From assembly GCF_038396785.1 (NCBI RefSeq), contig NZ_CP151087.1, positions 1,240,001 through 1,304,000 of the forward strand: a stretch of DNA of 64,000 bases, written 5' to 3'. Positions within the stretch are counted from its first letter, which is position 1. Each line of letters opens with the position of its first letter. Shown here piece after piece: positions 1 through 9,350 of the stretch. A program made the translations under genes and the position numbers. This DNA comes from Sphingobacterium thalpophilum (GTDB taxonomy: Bacteria; Bacteroidota; Bacteroidia; Sphingobacteriales; Sphingobacteriaceae). The notes beneath the pieces were generated by a model that saw nothing but the letters and a program-made list of their open reading frames with translations, ran no database searches and was not told where the DNA came from.

Positions 1-59
1 AGGCAGTTTCTTCCCCCGGATCGGTAACGACATATGCAATTCAAAGACGGATAATATAA

Positions 60-821
60 TTACTCGGCCTTATTAAAGTCTTTCAGCTCAAAGTAACAAT
101 CTTCACAAACAAGTTTGATCTTCGCAAATTCTTCTGAGTCTTCGTTCCAACCATTATATTTCATTCTGACCCTTTCACATTCATCGCACCAAGCTGCAAA
201 ATCATCTTCTTCATCAAGTTCCATCCCTTTATAGGTATCGAAACTTTCTTCAAAACCTTTAGGATTTTTCAGATCAAGATGCTGGCATATAAATGCTGGT
301 CTCGACAAGCCATGGATTTTGCATGTTACTTTTGCCTGGTTGAAATGGACAACTTCCCGAGAATTTTCATCCAGAACAGCAGTGATCAGGAAATAACTTT
401 GGAGCTTTTCTGTGCTTACCCTATAAAGCCCCATGCCATCCAACATATCCAAAGAAATCGCCGCAAACTCCCAACAATCGAATTCATCTGCAGGGAAAGT
501 TCCTTCTGTCAATTTGGTATAATTGTTTTTGATTCCAAAATCTTTAACAGCAAGTATATTCCCCTTATTGGGTTCGACACTTTGCTCATTGAACCAGCTC
601 CACATCCATGTTTCTGATGTAAACGAAAAAGTACCTATCGGAATATATTTTAGATAAATCTGATCTTCATCGTTATTGTATAACCTCAGAAGCGCAAGTT
701 CAGCGTCATAATACCATTGCTGATAGTTGCTTAGCTCAAACTGCGCTCTAAATCTTTCCTGGATCTGTATAAGTTCCTGACATTTTTTACCAGCAAACTG
801 TTCATAATCTGTTTTTTTCAA
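60..821 (-). CDS. DUF6882-like protein with C-terminal zinc ribbon
   Basis: A 253-residue soluble protein of unknown function. The central part, with the run TWMWSWFNE and the following glycine- and phenylalanine-rich segment, resembles the DUF6882 family as I remember it. The last 45 residues carry two CxxC-type pairs (WCDEC and VCEDC about 28 residues apart), which would bind one zinc ion. There is no signal peptide or membrane segment, so it is probably cytoplasmic. It stands alone, with 126 bp between its start and the duplication flanking IS4 copy 1. The domain name comes from memory of the family pattern; the zinc ribbon is visible directly. Confidence 0.6.
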   Translation of the reverse strand: MKKTDYEQFAGKKCQELIQIQERFRAQFELSNYQQWYYDAELALLRLYNNDEDQIYLKYIPIGTFSFTSETWMWSWFNEQSVEPNKGNILAVKDFGIKNNYTKLTEGTFPADEFDCWEFAAISLDMLDGMGLYRVSTEKLQSYFLITAVLDENSREVVHFNQAKVTCKIHGLSRPAFICQHLDLKNPKGFEESFDTYKGMELDEEDDFAAWCDECERVRMKYNGWNEDSEEFAKIKLVCEDCYFELKDFNKAE

Positions 822-947
822 CCTTTTACATTTTAAATTTATAGCAGTTAAGAAAATATTTCTATCACATTATTTAGGAATCGATATAAAAATGATAAAA
901 ATAGATAAGCGCAGCAATACTTATATGATATATTTAAGATCGTTTTT

Positions 948-956
948 ACCTTATCT
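948..956. repeat. 9-bp target duplication, left side of IS4 copy 1
   Basis: ACCTTATCT directly abuts the CATATGTGTCC end of the insertion sequence and is repeated exactly at 2306-2314 on the other side. A 9-bp duplication fits the IS4 family. Confidence 0.93.
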
Positions 957-2305
957 CATATGTGTCCTAAATAAATTTTAGGATTGGATTTCTGTGGTAC
1001 AGGCATAGCTTTTTTCATCATTTCGATATTGACCCCTATTTTTCAATCTGCGAAGATCTTTAGCTGTCCCTTTTTTCCTTTTATAGGCGGCCTGAGAAAG
1101 GGATCATCTATCCATTGCCAGATGTTTATTTTCACGAAGATATTCATTCTGATGAATGCGACCAGATTGGACAGGTTCCAGTCATATTTGGCTTTTTTTT
1201 GTAAGTATTTTAACAGTAATATGCCAATGAGTGAAGTCCAGATCTGGATCATCACTGCATTTTCAGAAGTCCCTATGAATGTCGATACTTTTAAGCGCTG
1301 CTTTAGATGCTTGAAGAAGACTTCGATATGCCAGCGTTGTTTATAGATGTTTGCCACCAAAGAAGCCTTCCACTTCGTATTATTGGTCAAAAAGTGGTAC
1401 TCATTGCCAGTGGTGCTGTCCCAAAAGTGGACTAGGCGTAGCGGCTTGCCGTTGTATTTATTGCAGGCAGCACCGGATAGCTCAATGAGCTCATCCTTAA
1501 GGATCCCCTTTTCCATGAGTGCTTCACTCTGATAGGACTTGATAACCTTGTACTTCATATTAACTTTACTCCTGGTAACGAAATAACACCCCCTGCTGTC
1601 CAAATCCCCAAGCCAGCTGTAATCCACGTAGCCACGGTCCACTACCACCACGCTTCCCTTGGAAAAACTGTAACTACCGGCTCGCTGGCTCTCATGTACT
1701 TTTCCATCGGTAATCTGCATAAAAACAGGTAGGCAGCCATCATAATCCAAGACAGTGTGCAGCTTTACGGCACCTTTGGTGCTGCGAAACTTTGCCCAGT
1801 CAAATACAGATAGACATAAGGGGATGATGCTTGCATCCATCAGATATACTTTACGCTTTAGCTGAACAAGATCTTTGCGAAAATGGGTGTCCTTTTGCCA
1901 AAGCCTATCCAAAACAAAATAGTAAAGATCTTTGAAAAGTTCATGGGTACGGTGTGTGTTGATATAGGATATATTAGACTTACTTGGAGCTCTTACTACA
2001 CCTAAGTGGTTCAGGTTACCAGTGGTACTGGGTAGGCCGTTACTAATATCACGAACCGAATCTGCCGAGGAAAAATGACAGAAAAGCATACTGACTAGAT
2101 GCGTCCAGCTGTTGATCCCTTTCTGATGTTTGTCACTTTTGTGCTTTGAAACCAAATCTTTGAATAATTCGCGGTCGATAAGAGATAAAATCTGACTAAA
2201 AACATTTAAATTTATCATGGCGGTGTGTTATAATTTTGCAATTTAAATATAGCAACTTTGCTATATCCAAACACCGCCACTTTTTAAACGTTTAGGACGC
2301 AAGTG
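957..2305 (-). mobile_element. IS4-family insertion sequence, copy 1 (1349 bp)
   Basis: A complete insertion sequence bounded by imperfect 15-bp terminal inverted repeats (CATATGTGTCCTAAA and CACTTGCGTCCTAAA, 12 of 15 matching) and by the 9-bp duplication ACCTTATCT. It carries one transposase gene on the minus strand. Two further copies lie at 58264-59612 and from 62729. Its right end supplies the last four codons and the stop codon of the neighbouring phosphatase gene. Confidence 0.96.
1043..2218 (-). CDS. IS4-family transposase (copy 1)
   Basis: A 391-residue DDE transposase that cuts and pastes its insertion sequence. The first catalytic Asp lies in LMDASIIPLCL (about residue 127), the second in VVVDRGYVDYSW (about 194), and the Glu lies in the IS4 signature Y-(2)-R-(3)-E-(6)-K, seen as YKQRWHIEVFFKHLK. 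The N-terminal 80 residues are a conserved helical region common in this subgroup. The frame is intact, so the element may be active. Compared with the other two copies it differs at a handful of residues, for example Pro instead of Arg in GLPSTTG and Cys in the SGAACNKY segment. Confidence 0.96.
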   Translation of the reverse strand: MINLNVFSQILSLIDRELFKDLVSKHKSDKHQKGINSWTHLVSMLFCHFSSADSVRDISNGLPSTTGNLNHLGVVRAPSKSNISYINTHRTHELFKDLYYFVLDRLWQKDTHFRKDLVQLKRKVYLMDASIIPLCLSVFDWAKFRSTKGAVKLHTVLDYDGCLPVFMQITDGKVHESQRAGSYSFSKGSVVVVDRGYVDYSWLGDLDSRGCYFVTRSKVNMKYKVIKSYQSEALMEKGILKDELIELSGAACNKYNGKPLRLVHFWDSTTGNEYHFLTNNTKWKASLVANIYKQRWHIEVFFKHLKQRLKVSTFIGTSENAVMIQIWTSLIGILLLKYLQKKAKYDWNLSNLVAFIRMNIFVKINIWQWIDDPFLRPPIKGKKGQLKIFAD

Positions 2306-3221
2306 ACCTTATCTTAAATGTTGTCACTACAAAACCGTGATCAGAAGGGTATAAAATTTCTTTACCGTTCAGTTTGATTGGCTCATTAAAGAACACCTTA
2401 TAAGACTCAGATTTTAACGCTTTTAACTTTGGGCTTTTGTAAAATATATAATCTATCCGATGGTCATCATTTTCCCCTTTCGTATGCCATGTAATACCTG
2501 GATGTGTGATGGGATCGGGGTTCAAGGCTCTATAAGTATCCACCAGTCCGATATCGGCCAATACTTTTGTTGAATACCAGGGAACCACCAGATTATTATG
2601 TATTTTCTTAGTATCCTTGCCCCAATCCAAATGAGACGGCGTATTGAGGTCTCCACCAAGAATCATAGGAATTGAATCCGCTTGTGCAGCATATTTTTTT
2701 AGATAGGGCAATACCTTTTGTATCATTTCATATTTAGCTCCCGATCTTTCCCAAATAAGAAGTTCGGCGGCTGTTTTACCCAAATTTTCGGGTTCGTTTT
2801 CCCATGGTAAATAATGAAACCAATTCGAGAATAATCTAATTTTCTGCTTGTGGATGATAACTTCTCTTCCACCTAGATAAAATGGAAATTCAGTGTCAAT
2901 CCGTTCACCAAAAGGACACCTAGATATGATGGACAAATTAACACTCTTATCATTTAAAGCTGTTCCTTCGGGAGCAATTAAATGAAAATTGTACCCTAAG
3001 GAATCGGCTATTTCTTTACTGGAACCGTAAGTTTCCACCATCAATATGATGTCCGGATTTATTTCTCTTATAATCTGTACCGCATGGGCTTTGCCATCCT
3101 CACTATCATTTGCTCCGTGCAATATATTCCATGACATCACCTTGAAGATTTCAGCTTGCTTTTGGGCTTCGCAGTTAAAGCAAAGAAATGTTAATGTTAA
3201 AAAGAAAATAGTAAACTTCAT
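2292..3221 (-). CDS. Secreted endonuclease/exonuclease/phosphatase (EEP) family hydrolase, C-terminus rewritten by IS4
   Basis: A metal-dependent phosphoesterase, probably periplasmic. Residues 1-19 form a signal peptide ending near EAQ. The EEP fold motifs appear in order: SWNI (30-33), MVET with the metal-binding Glu (63), GGDLNTPSH (about 188), HRIDYIFY (about 252) and the catalytic PSDHG near the end. IS4 copy 1 inserted within the native TAA stop. Read across the insertion, the native end is TTFKIR followed by TAA; now the IS end adds Ser-Leu-Ala-Ser and its own TAA at 2292. The enzyme should therefore still work. Its nearest relative in the window is the EEP gene at 10165-11205. The substrate is unknown. 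Confidence 0.88.
   Translation of the reverse strand: MKFTIFFLTLTFLCFNCEAQKQAEIFKVMSWNILHGANDSEDGKAHAVQIIREINPDIILMVETYGSSKEIADSLGYNFHLIAPEGTALNDKSVNLSIISRCPFGERIDTEFPFYLGGREVIIHKQKIRLFSNWFHYLPWENEPENLGKTAAELLIWERSGAKYEMIQKVLPYLKKYAAQADSIPMILGGDLNTPSHLDWGKDTKKIHNNLVVPWYSTKVLADIGLVDTYRALNPDPITHPGITWHTKGENDDHRIDYIFYKSPKLKALKSESYKVFFNEPIKLNGKEILYPSDHGFVVTTFKIRSLAS
2306..2314. repeat. 9-bp target duplication, right side of IS4 copy 1
   Basis: ACCTTATCT, identical to 948-956. On the minus strand this is the end of the phosphatase gene (AAG ATA AGG T), so the insertion split the TAA stop codon after its first base. Confidence 0.93.
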
Positions 3222-3322
3222 GTTGTGTCTTTATTAAATTATAGATTTCAAATTTAGAAGATTCATCAATGTATTGCAGGGTCAATATTAAAAAATAAAT
3301 ATGTACAAACGGTGCCGATATC

Positions 3323-5746
3323 TTATTGTATCCGGCCGCTTTCGCTTTCGAGAGCCGATTTGCGATTACGTTGATCCTTAGTCGCTCCACTGCTGAACCT
3401 ATAGTTGAAACTCAGACGTACCTGTCTTGATTCGTAGTAGCCATAACTTGATGAAAGCAGTCCTAGTAAATTTTGCGTGTATTTAACTTGGTTACCTTTA
3501 TAGATGTCGGTGATAGCCAGTCGTATTGTTGCTTTGTCTTTTAATACAGATTTTTGGAACGCGATGTCCGCTTGACTAACCGCTCTACTGATGGTATTGG
3601 CCCCACCGAGTCGTTTTGAATTGTAGACCACCGAAACTTCTGCCCGCATCTGAAAGGGGAGTTTGAAGGTCTGAAGGAGACCGGCTCGTCCCGCAGTCTG
3701 CCTCAAGTTGAGATTTTGGTACTGGTCAAAGGAAACGTCATTATGGATATAATACAACAGGCCATTGAAAGTCATGTCCCACCAGGGCCTAGGCGAATAA
3801 GTCTGCGTCAGGGACAGGGACCAATGTTGCTGTGTCCCCACATTTTTACTGATCATCATGATTTTATCCTGTTCCAGTGTATCTGTTACTTTTGCGTTCA
3901 ATTGGTCTGTATAGGCATAGTTTATGCCTATTATTGTCGAATTTTTCACGGAATAAAGTAACGAAAACCTTTGGGTCAATGAAGGTACCAGGAAGGGGTT
4001 CCCTTTCCAGAATGAAAGCTCGTCAAGCATATATACAAAAGGATTGAGATCCTGATATGCTGGTCTTTCTATACGTTTGGCATAAGACAAAGACAGTGTC
4101 TGTTTAGCAGTCAATTGTGTGGCAATGGAAAAAAAGGGAAAAAAGTTAGTAAACTTTCTATTGATATGCTCGTTGAGACCTGCCCCATACTCCTGATAAA
4201 GTAGGGTACCATTGGAGCTAGCATATTCTAGTCGCAGCCCGCCCTGTAGAGACCAAGCACCAATGGACTGTTTGTAGTCAACATACGCACTGCTGATATG
4301 CTCATCGAAGTGAAAATCATTTGAACGTCTGTTGTCTAGGCTATCTTCCGATTGTTTAACATGATAAAAGTTTGCGTTATTTTTCGAGCCTACTGCGGAG
4401 TATTTGGCACCTGTTTCCAACTTCCCGCCCCACAACCGCGTCGCATAGTCTATTTTTAATCCTTTTAGATCAATATCGATATCATTAAGAGTACGGTAAA
4501 GATTTTCGTCAGTAACGACATACTGATTGTCACGGTAAATATTTGACTGCAGGTTTTTGTTCCATTTATCGAAGAGACCGTAATCGGCATCAATATTTAG
4601 ACTATGCCCTATTGTATCTTCGTATTTGTAGTTCAGGTTAAAATTGTAGCGTTTCGTATTCTGCCCGTAATAATCGTTAATGGCATCCAGCGTTTCCTCA
4701 GCCGTGGTGGAAGGCGGTGTCGTAATGGCTGTAGCGGTATTGGTGAGACCTCCTCCAAAGATAAAATTGCCATTTGCCAAAAAACCGACCGTATTCTTTT
4801 CGTCAATAAAATAGTCGACCCCGACTTGAGCCGCCATTTTCTGACGTTTGTCCACGTCGATCGTATGGCTGTCATACGACTTTCCATTTTGCTGGCGATC
4901 CGTACCATAAAGGTAATTGTAATACCCCAATGTATGATTGTAAGTTCCATAGACATTAATCCTATTAACCCGATAGTTAAATGCAAGGTTTTCCAATTGT
5001 TTGGGACTGACACCATAGGCAAAGGCCGTGGAAATGTTTCCATTTAAGCCTTTTGTCTGATTTTTTTTGGTTTTGATATTGATTATACCTGCAGCTCCAG
5101 TGGCATCGTATCTGGCACTTGGATTATTGATAAGTTCGATGGATTTGAGGTTATTGGATGACATCGATTTCAATATATCACTAAGTTCTTTTCCTGAAAG
5201 AAAAATTTGTTTTCCGTCCAGGAGGATCTGTACCCCACTTTTCCCATTGAGTGTAATGTCTGTATCGTTTTCTATCTGCACACCAGGGGATCTCTTCAAA
5301 GCATCGAAAGCTGATATATCCTGTGAGCCTATGCTATTCTCTACATGATAGACGACTGTACCTCCATCTACAGAAAACAACTTCTTTTTACCTTCGACTT
5401 CTGCCGCTTCCAGTGTATTCTCCTGTCGGAGAAGATGTAGTGTCCCAACGTTGCCATTGGACGGGTTAAAAAAACTGCTCCTCAACTCTTTATAACCAAG
5501 GTGCTTAATCAACAAATAATAGTTACCCGTTAGTCTATGCGCAATCCGAAAACAGCCCGTGCTATCTGTCATTGAACTAGCTATCAGTTTGCTATCAATA
5601 CTATATAAGCTTATTGTAGCCAGGAAAACAGGTACGTGATCAGGATTGACCTTACCCTGCAAGATATTTTCCGTAGCCTGCCCATAAAGGGCTCCGCTCC
5701 ATAAGAAGAATATCCCAATTAATAAGAATTTTGGTAAAGAAGTCAT
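3323..5746 (-). CDS. TonB-dependent-receptor-like outer-membrane beta-barrel protein
   Basis: An outer-membrane barrel of about 807 residues. I start it at the ATG at 5746, because the signal peptide MTSLPKFLLIGIFFLWSGAL begins there; the frame stays open upstream to 5818. After the signal comes a carboxypeptidase-like regulatory beta-sandwich (about residues 30-110), a plug domain (LKRSPGVQIENDTDITLNGK and LINNPSARYDATGAAGIIN), then about 560 residues of alternating aromatic-rich barrel strands of the outer-membrane beta-barrel family 3 type. No typical TonB box was recognised. It lies 147 bp downstream of a serine hydrolase and 101 bp upstream of the EEP phosphatase, all on the minus strand, so the three may be co-transcribed. 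The ligand is unknown. Confidence 0.88.
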   Translation of the reverse strand: MTSLPKFLLIGIFFLWSGALYGQATENILQGKVNPDHVPVFLATISLYSIDSKLIASSMTDSTGCFRIAHRLTGNYYLLIKHLGYKELRSSFFNPSNGNVGTLHLLRQENTLEAAEVEGKKKLFSVDGGTVVYHVENSIGSQDISAFDALKRSPGVQIENDTDITLNGKSGVQILLDGKQIFLSGKELSDILKSMSSNNLKSIELINNPSARYDATGAAGIINIKTKKNQTKGLNGNISTAFAYGVSPKQLENLAFNYRVNRINVYGTYNHTLGYYNYLYGTDRQQNGKSYDSHTIDVDKRQKMAAQVGVDYFIDEKNTVGFLANGNFIFGGGLTNTATAITTPPSTTAEETLDAINDYYGQNTKRYNFNLNYKYEDTIGHSLNIDADYGLFDKWNKNLQSNIYRDNQYVVTDENLYRTLNDIDIDLKGLKIDYATRLWGGKLETGAKYSAVGSKNNANFYHVKQSEDSLDNRRSNDFHFDEHISSAYVDYKQSIGAWSLQGGLRLEYASSNGTLLYQEYGAGLNEHINRKFTNFFPFFSIATQLTAKQTLSLSYAKRIERPAYQDLNPFVYMLDELSFWKGNPFLVPSLTQRFSLLYSVKNSTIIGINYAYTDQLNAKVTDTLEQDKIMMISKNVGTQQHWSLSLTQTYSPRPWWDMTFNGLLYYIHNDVSFDQYQNLNLRQTAGRAGLLQTFKLPFQMRAEVSVVYNSKRLGGANTISRAVSQADIAFQKSVLKDKATIRLAITDIYKGNQVKYTQNLLGLLSSSYGYYESRQVRLSFNYRFSSGATKDQRNRKSALESESGRIQ

Positions 5747-5893
5747 TCGAAAGTTGCCAATTCTAAAATCCATCCAATCTTCTGCTTTCGTATATTCAAT
5801 TACAGTTTGACACCTCATCCTTTCTGTGGCAACTGGCTTAAGCGTGTCATCGGCACCTTCCTTTTCATCTTATTGGTCCATACGATTGTTCTG

Positions 5894-7447
5894 TTACCGC
5901 GATGCAGCAACAGAACTGGGTTTACGATCAAACATAACTGGTTTTTCACTACCGTCCAATAGAATTCCTATACCTTGAATCTGACCGTCCACATCGCTAA
6001 AGAAGTTAAAGAGAAGATTACTTGGTTCAGTATCTGCTACCCCATTTTTATCGACAGACCGTGGGTCAAAAACATCATAATGTCGGTGGATAAGAACAAC
6101 CCTCTCATAACCGAGTTCACTGTATAACTTGTTATCCTTAAGCCTTACCTCAATAATTCCATATGCAGGATTTTCAAAAGAACCAGTATACTGTTTTAAG
6201 GAATGGGAAGGTTTCGTCGCTGTAACGGGCAACTTTTCTTCTTCTTCTTTTTTAATATGACGCAGTGAGTCGATTTCAGCCTTTTTTTCACCATTCCAGT
6301 CGATTGGATTCAAACCAAGAAGTATATCCGCTATAGAATTTCTGACCACCGTAGGAACTTTAGATACGTTTTGATTGGTTAATACGACAATTCCGAGTGT
6401 ATCTGTTGGAAAAAATGCCACATTCGCAGAAAATCCGTTAATATTTCCACCATGTTCTACTTGATAATGTCCTCTATAGGAGCCAATCATCCAGCCTAAA
6501 CCATAATTGGAAAGGAAGACATCTTTATGTTTGTCTGGTAAAGCTGCATCCATCACCATTTGGGAGCTCGCAGCCTCATTTATATAATTTGCAGGAAGTA
6601 TTTCTTTCCCATTGAAATAACCTCGGTTGAGCCAAACCTTGAGCCAATTAGACATGTCATTAGCACTGCTATTTATGCTTCCTGCTGGCCCCATACCACT
6701 AATATTATAATAATCAATCAGTTTTATCGTTTTATCTTTGGAAAGTGTATAGGGCAAAGAAGCATCGCTGTCCCGTTGAAATGCTAAGAGATCGGTATTA
6801 GAACGGGTCATTTGTAGGGGGGCAAAAAACTTTTCTTGTATATTTTGTTCCCATGTCTTACCACTCAATCGCTCCACAATCATTCCTTGTGCAAGGTACA
6901 TGAAGTTATTATAGAACCATTTCATTCGCAGGCCTGAGCTGGGTTTCATAAATCTGACCCGCGAAATCAGACTATCTCTATTTTTGCTATTGAACAGAAA
7001 CCAAGATAAATCATAGCGGGACAAGCCTGTCCTATGCGCCATTAGGTCTTTAACAACGATTTGATTATCCATCTCATCATTGTAAAACCGCAACGTTGGC
7101 AGTAAAGATACCGCTCGGTCCTCAAATGTTAGTTTGCCATCTGCTCTCAACAAACCTAACAATGAAGCAGTAAAAGCTTTGGAGCTTGAACCAATTGCAA
7201 AAAGCGTATTGGGTGTGACGGGTTTTTTATTCGCGAAATCACGATAACCAAATCCCTTATTATAAATTATTTTATCGCCTTTCACAACCGCAACGGCAAA
7301 ACCCGCCACATGATGATCTTTTAAAACTTGGCCGAGAACAGAATCAATTACTTCAAATTGATCTTTCTGCCTGCCTACTTTCCCAACCTGAGAAAATAGT
7401 GAAAAAGAAAAGCAGGAGCAAAAAATAAAGGTTAAAAGGAATTTCAT
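5894..7447 (-). CDS. Periplasmic serine hydrolase, beta-lactamase class C family
   Basis: A 517-residue penicillin-binding-protein-like hydrolase with a signal peptide (residues 1-19, ending FSQ). The three active-site motifs are present: SxxK at residues 87-90 (SSSK), YxN in FYNNFMYLAQ, and a HxG-type box in VEHGGNINGF. The C-terminal 130 residues look like the DUF3471 type of beta-barrel often attached to these enzymes. Such proteins act as esterases or D-amino-acid peptidases; a true beta-lactamase role is less likely. A second, shorter homolog lies at 61156-62460. It is upstream of the outer-membrane receptor on the same strand. Confidence 0.9.
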   Translation of the reverse strand: MKFLLTFIFCSCFSFSLFSQVGKVGRQKDQFEVIDSVLGQVLKDHHVAGFAVAVVKGDKIIYNKGFGYRDFANKKPVTPNTLFAIGSSSKAFTASLLGLLRADGKLTFEDRAVSLLPTLRFYNDEMDNQIVVKDLMAHRTGLSRYDLSWFLFNSKNRDSLISRVRFMKPSSGLRMKWFYNNFMYLAQGMIVERLSGKTWEQNIQEKFFAPLQMTRSNTDLLAFQRDSDASLPYTLSKDKTIKLIDYYNISGMGPAGSINSSANDMSNWLKVWLNRGYFNGKEILPANYINEAASSQMVMDAALPDKHKDVFLSNYGLGWMIGSYRGHYQVEHGGNINGFSANVAFFPTDTLGIVVLTNQNVSKVPTVVRNSIADILLGLNPIDWNGEKKAEIDSLRHIKKEEEEKLPVTATKPSHSLKQYTGSFENPAYGIIEVRLKDNKLYSELGYERVVLIHRHYDVFDPRSVDKNGVADTEPSNLLFNFFSDVDGQIQGIGILLDGSEKPVMFDRKPSSVAASR

Positions 7448-7904
7448 ATCAAGTTGGAATTTGTACGAAAATACTTATTCAACTTGATTCCCGCAAACTC
7501 CTGAAGACATTAGCTTTAGCTATTTTATCCCCGAATGCTCCTAGTAAAAGAAAGAAGAATACTGGCGCTGCAGAAGATTAAACTTCGTTTATTCTAGCGC
7601 TCACTCTTATCCCGCGATCTTACCAGTCAATCAATTCAGAAGTTTTAAAATGATTTTAAACTTCTGAATGACGATTTTTGTTTATTGAAGGAATTATAAA
7701 TGGTTAAGGTACCAAAGAGTAACTCTTCGGTTGATGATAAGATGGGGTAATCAACTATTCCGTCGTATAAGTTATTTTAAAAGAGCTTTAACTCGATTAC
7801 TGCTTACTTATTAAATATACAGTGGTTTATATGAAAAAGGTGACTCATTTCTGCTTAAAAAGTAGTTTGGATATCTTAAGCGGAGGATACAATCTTTGTC
7901 GTAT
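7448..7904. other. Intergenic region with one strong inverted repeat
   Basis: No coding potential was seen in these 457 bases. The only structure is an inverted repeat with arms ATTCAGAAG (7634-7642) and CTTCTGAAT (7661-7669), extended inward by an A/T-rich stem with one bulged base. On the plus strand it is followed by ATTTTTG. It could end transcription from the leftward genes to its right, although the U-tract lies on the wrong side for that. Confidence 0.5.
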
Positions 7905-8627
7905 TTATAGTTGCCGTGTTCTCAATGTATAGATTTCTTCTATACTTGCTTTATTTTTTTCCACTTTATTGATGTCCCTTCCTTCTTTAGTCCATAAATA
8001 GGGATAAAAGATAAAAGCTTCATTGGCACTTAGTTTCTTGAAGTCATCTTCCCAATTTTTCCAACGTAAATCCCTATAAAACACATCAATATTTCCACTA
8101 AAGCAGAAATTAATAAATTCTGTATAAGTTAGATCGAGCTGTTCATATTCATTATTATCTGGAGACAGATAGTATATTTTGCCTAAATCGTTTCCTAAAT
8201 CACCTCCATTTAATAAGAAAAATCCACCTACAGCATCATCTGCAATAATTAAATAACCGGGTTTGTCGCCAAAATTCTGAAAAGTTTTCCCTTTATTCCA
8301 ATTTGGTAGATTTCGATTTAATTTCTTGCTTCCAGAACCGTAAATCCTGATCCATCCATTATCAATCAAAATACCACCCGTATGAAAAACTATTGCACCC
8401 ATTGGTGAACGTGTTGATATTTGGGTATTAAATAATGCTTCATTGGACCTTAATGAGTCATTCGCTAAAATTTGAATCTTATTTTTTGCAGCATTTTTCC
8501 AAGCCATGATTAACTTTATGGCGTCTTCATCCTTATTAATAAGTTCTTTTAATTCTCTCATTTTGGCTTGCCCAAAAGCAAAATGAGAAAGCATGACAAA
8601 TAGTAAGATTTTAATAGTCAATTTCAT
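7905..8627 (-). CDS. DUF2625 family protein with signal peptide
   Basis: A 240-residue protein. Residues 1-19 form a signal peptide (ending AFGQ), followed directly by the MRELKELINKDE start typical of cytoplasmic DUF2625 proteins. Conserved stretches include TRSPMGAIVFHTGG, GGFFLLNGGDLG and DVFYRDLRWKNWEDD, ending FIFYPYLWTKEG. The family has no established biochemical function. Export is unusual and suggests a periplasmic version. It lies 34 bp downstream of the membrane protein at 8662-9261, so the two are probably in one transcript. Confidence 0.82.
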   Translation of the reverse strand: MKLTIKILLFVMLSHFAFGQAKMRELKELINKDEDAIKLIMAWKNAAKNKIQILANDSLRSNEALFNTQISTRSPMGAIVFHTGGILIDNGWIRIYGSGSKKLNRNLPNWNKGKTFQNFGDKPGYLIIADDAVGGFFLLNGGDLGNDLGKIYYLSPDNNEYEQLDLTYTEFINFCFSGNIDVFYRDLRWKNWEDDFKKLSANEAFIFYPYLWTKEGRDINKVEKNKASIEEIYTLRTRQL

Positions 8628-8661
8628 ACGGCCTGTTCTTTTTAGCGATTAAGCTTTCTAC

Positions 8662-9261
8662 CTATTCTAAATTATAAAAGCATTGACTTCCAATCGCGCC
8701 ACCACCATATTCCAGCACAAGCCTGTCATTTACCATAATGTAAGTACAACCGTCATTATAAGCCGTTTTTAAGCTATCGGCAATTGGTTTATCAAACAAA
8801 TTAAAGGAATACATTCCCATTCCGCTTCGTTGAAAGCTAATATTACAAGGTTCTCCGCTTGTAATACCGATACAATTTGCTTTATCTAACTTTTCTTTAA
8901 GTGTTTTTAAAGTCCCTGTTGTCCAACCAAGTTTTTGCAATAAAGAGTCTGCTTTATTCGAATTAATTTTCACATCCCAGTTACTTTCAAACTTGCCGTC
9001 CACCTCCAAATGAAAGATACCTACCATATTGTTATTCTCAAATTCTATATGAACTAATTTGTTAGGTAGAATTATTTTGTTTATATAATTTTTGACTTCA
9101 TAAATCTCGGCTCTTTTTTCCTCAAAGTTTTCTTTAAGTTCCGTTACGGAATAATCTTTGTCAACACCGCCAAAACCAGCCATAAACAAACCGATACCAG
9201 CAAAAAGAATTAAAAACCCAATCCCGAATAAAAATAAAAATATGTTTAGAATAACTCTCAT
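8662..9261 (-). CDS. Hypothetical single-pass membrane protein
   Basis: I start at the ATG at 9261 (MRVILNIFLFLFGIG); the frame is open to 9306, but the extra 15 residues look non-coding. Residues 5-28 form one membrane helix. The rest (about 170 residues) is predicted to lie outside the cytoplasm and holds three Cys residues, two in the CIGITSGEPC segment and one near the C-terminal QCFYNLE. No family was recognised. It sits between the SanA-like gene and the DUF2625 gene on the same strand. Confidence 0.65.
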   Translation of the reverse strand: MRVILNIFLFLFGIGFLILFAGIGLFMAGFGGVDKDYSVTELKENFEEKRAEIYEVKNYINKIILPNKLVHIEFENNNMVGIFHLEVDGKFESNWDVKINSNKADSLLQKLGWTTGTLKTLKEKLDKANCIGITSGEPCNISFQRSGMGMYSFNLFDKPIADSLKTAYNDGCTYIMVNDRLVLEYGGGAIGSQCFYNLE

Positions 9262-9350
9262 TTGTCTGTGGCGCACTATTAAGCTAACAGCTAGATTATC
9301 AAACAATTATGGCACAATAAATGGTCTGTCGGTCTACAAAATCTAATAAC

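Noticed and set aside
1..33. A minus-strand ATG at 33 reading off the left edge.
   Set aside because: Only 11 codons are visible, too few to support a gene.
984..1346. A 120-residue open frame antisense to the transposase, present in all IS4 copies.
   Set aside because: It is the shadow of the conserved transposase C-terminus. It repeats because the IS repeats, and it has no protein-like composition.
4633..5043. A 136-residue minus-strand frame inside the outer-membrane receptor gene.
   Set aside because: It lies wholly within the receptor in another frame, and the receptor frame is clearly the coding one.
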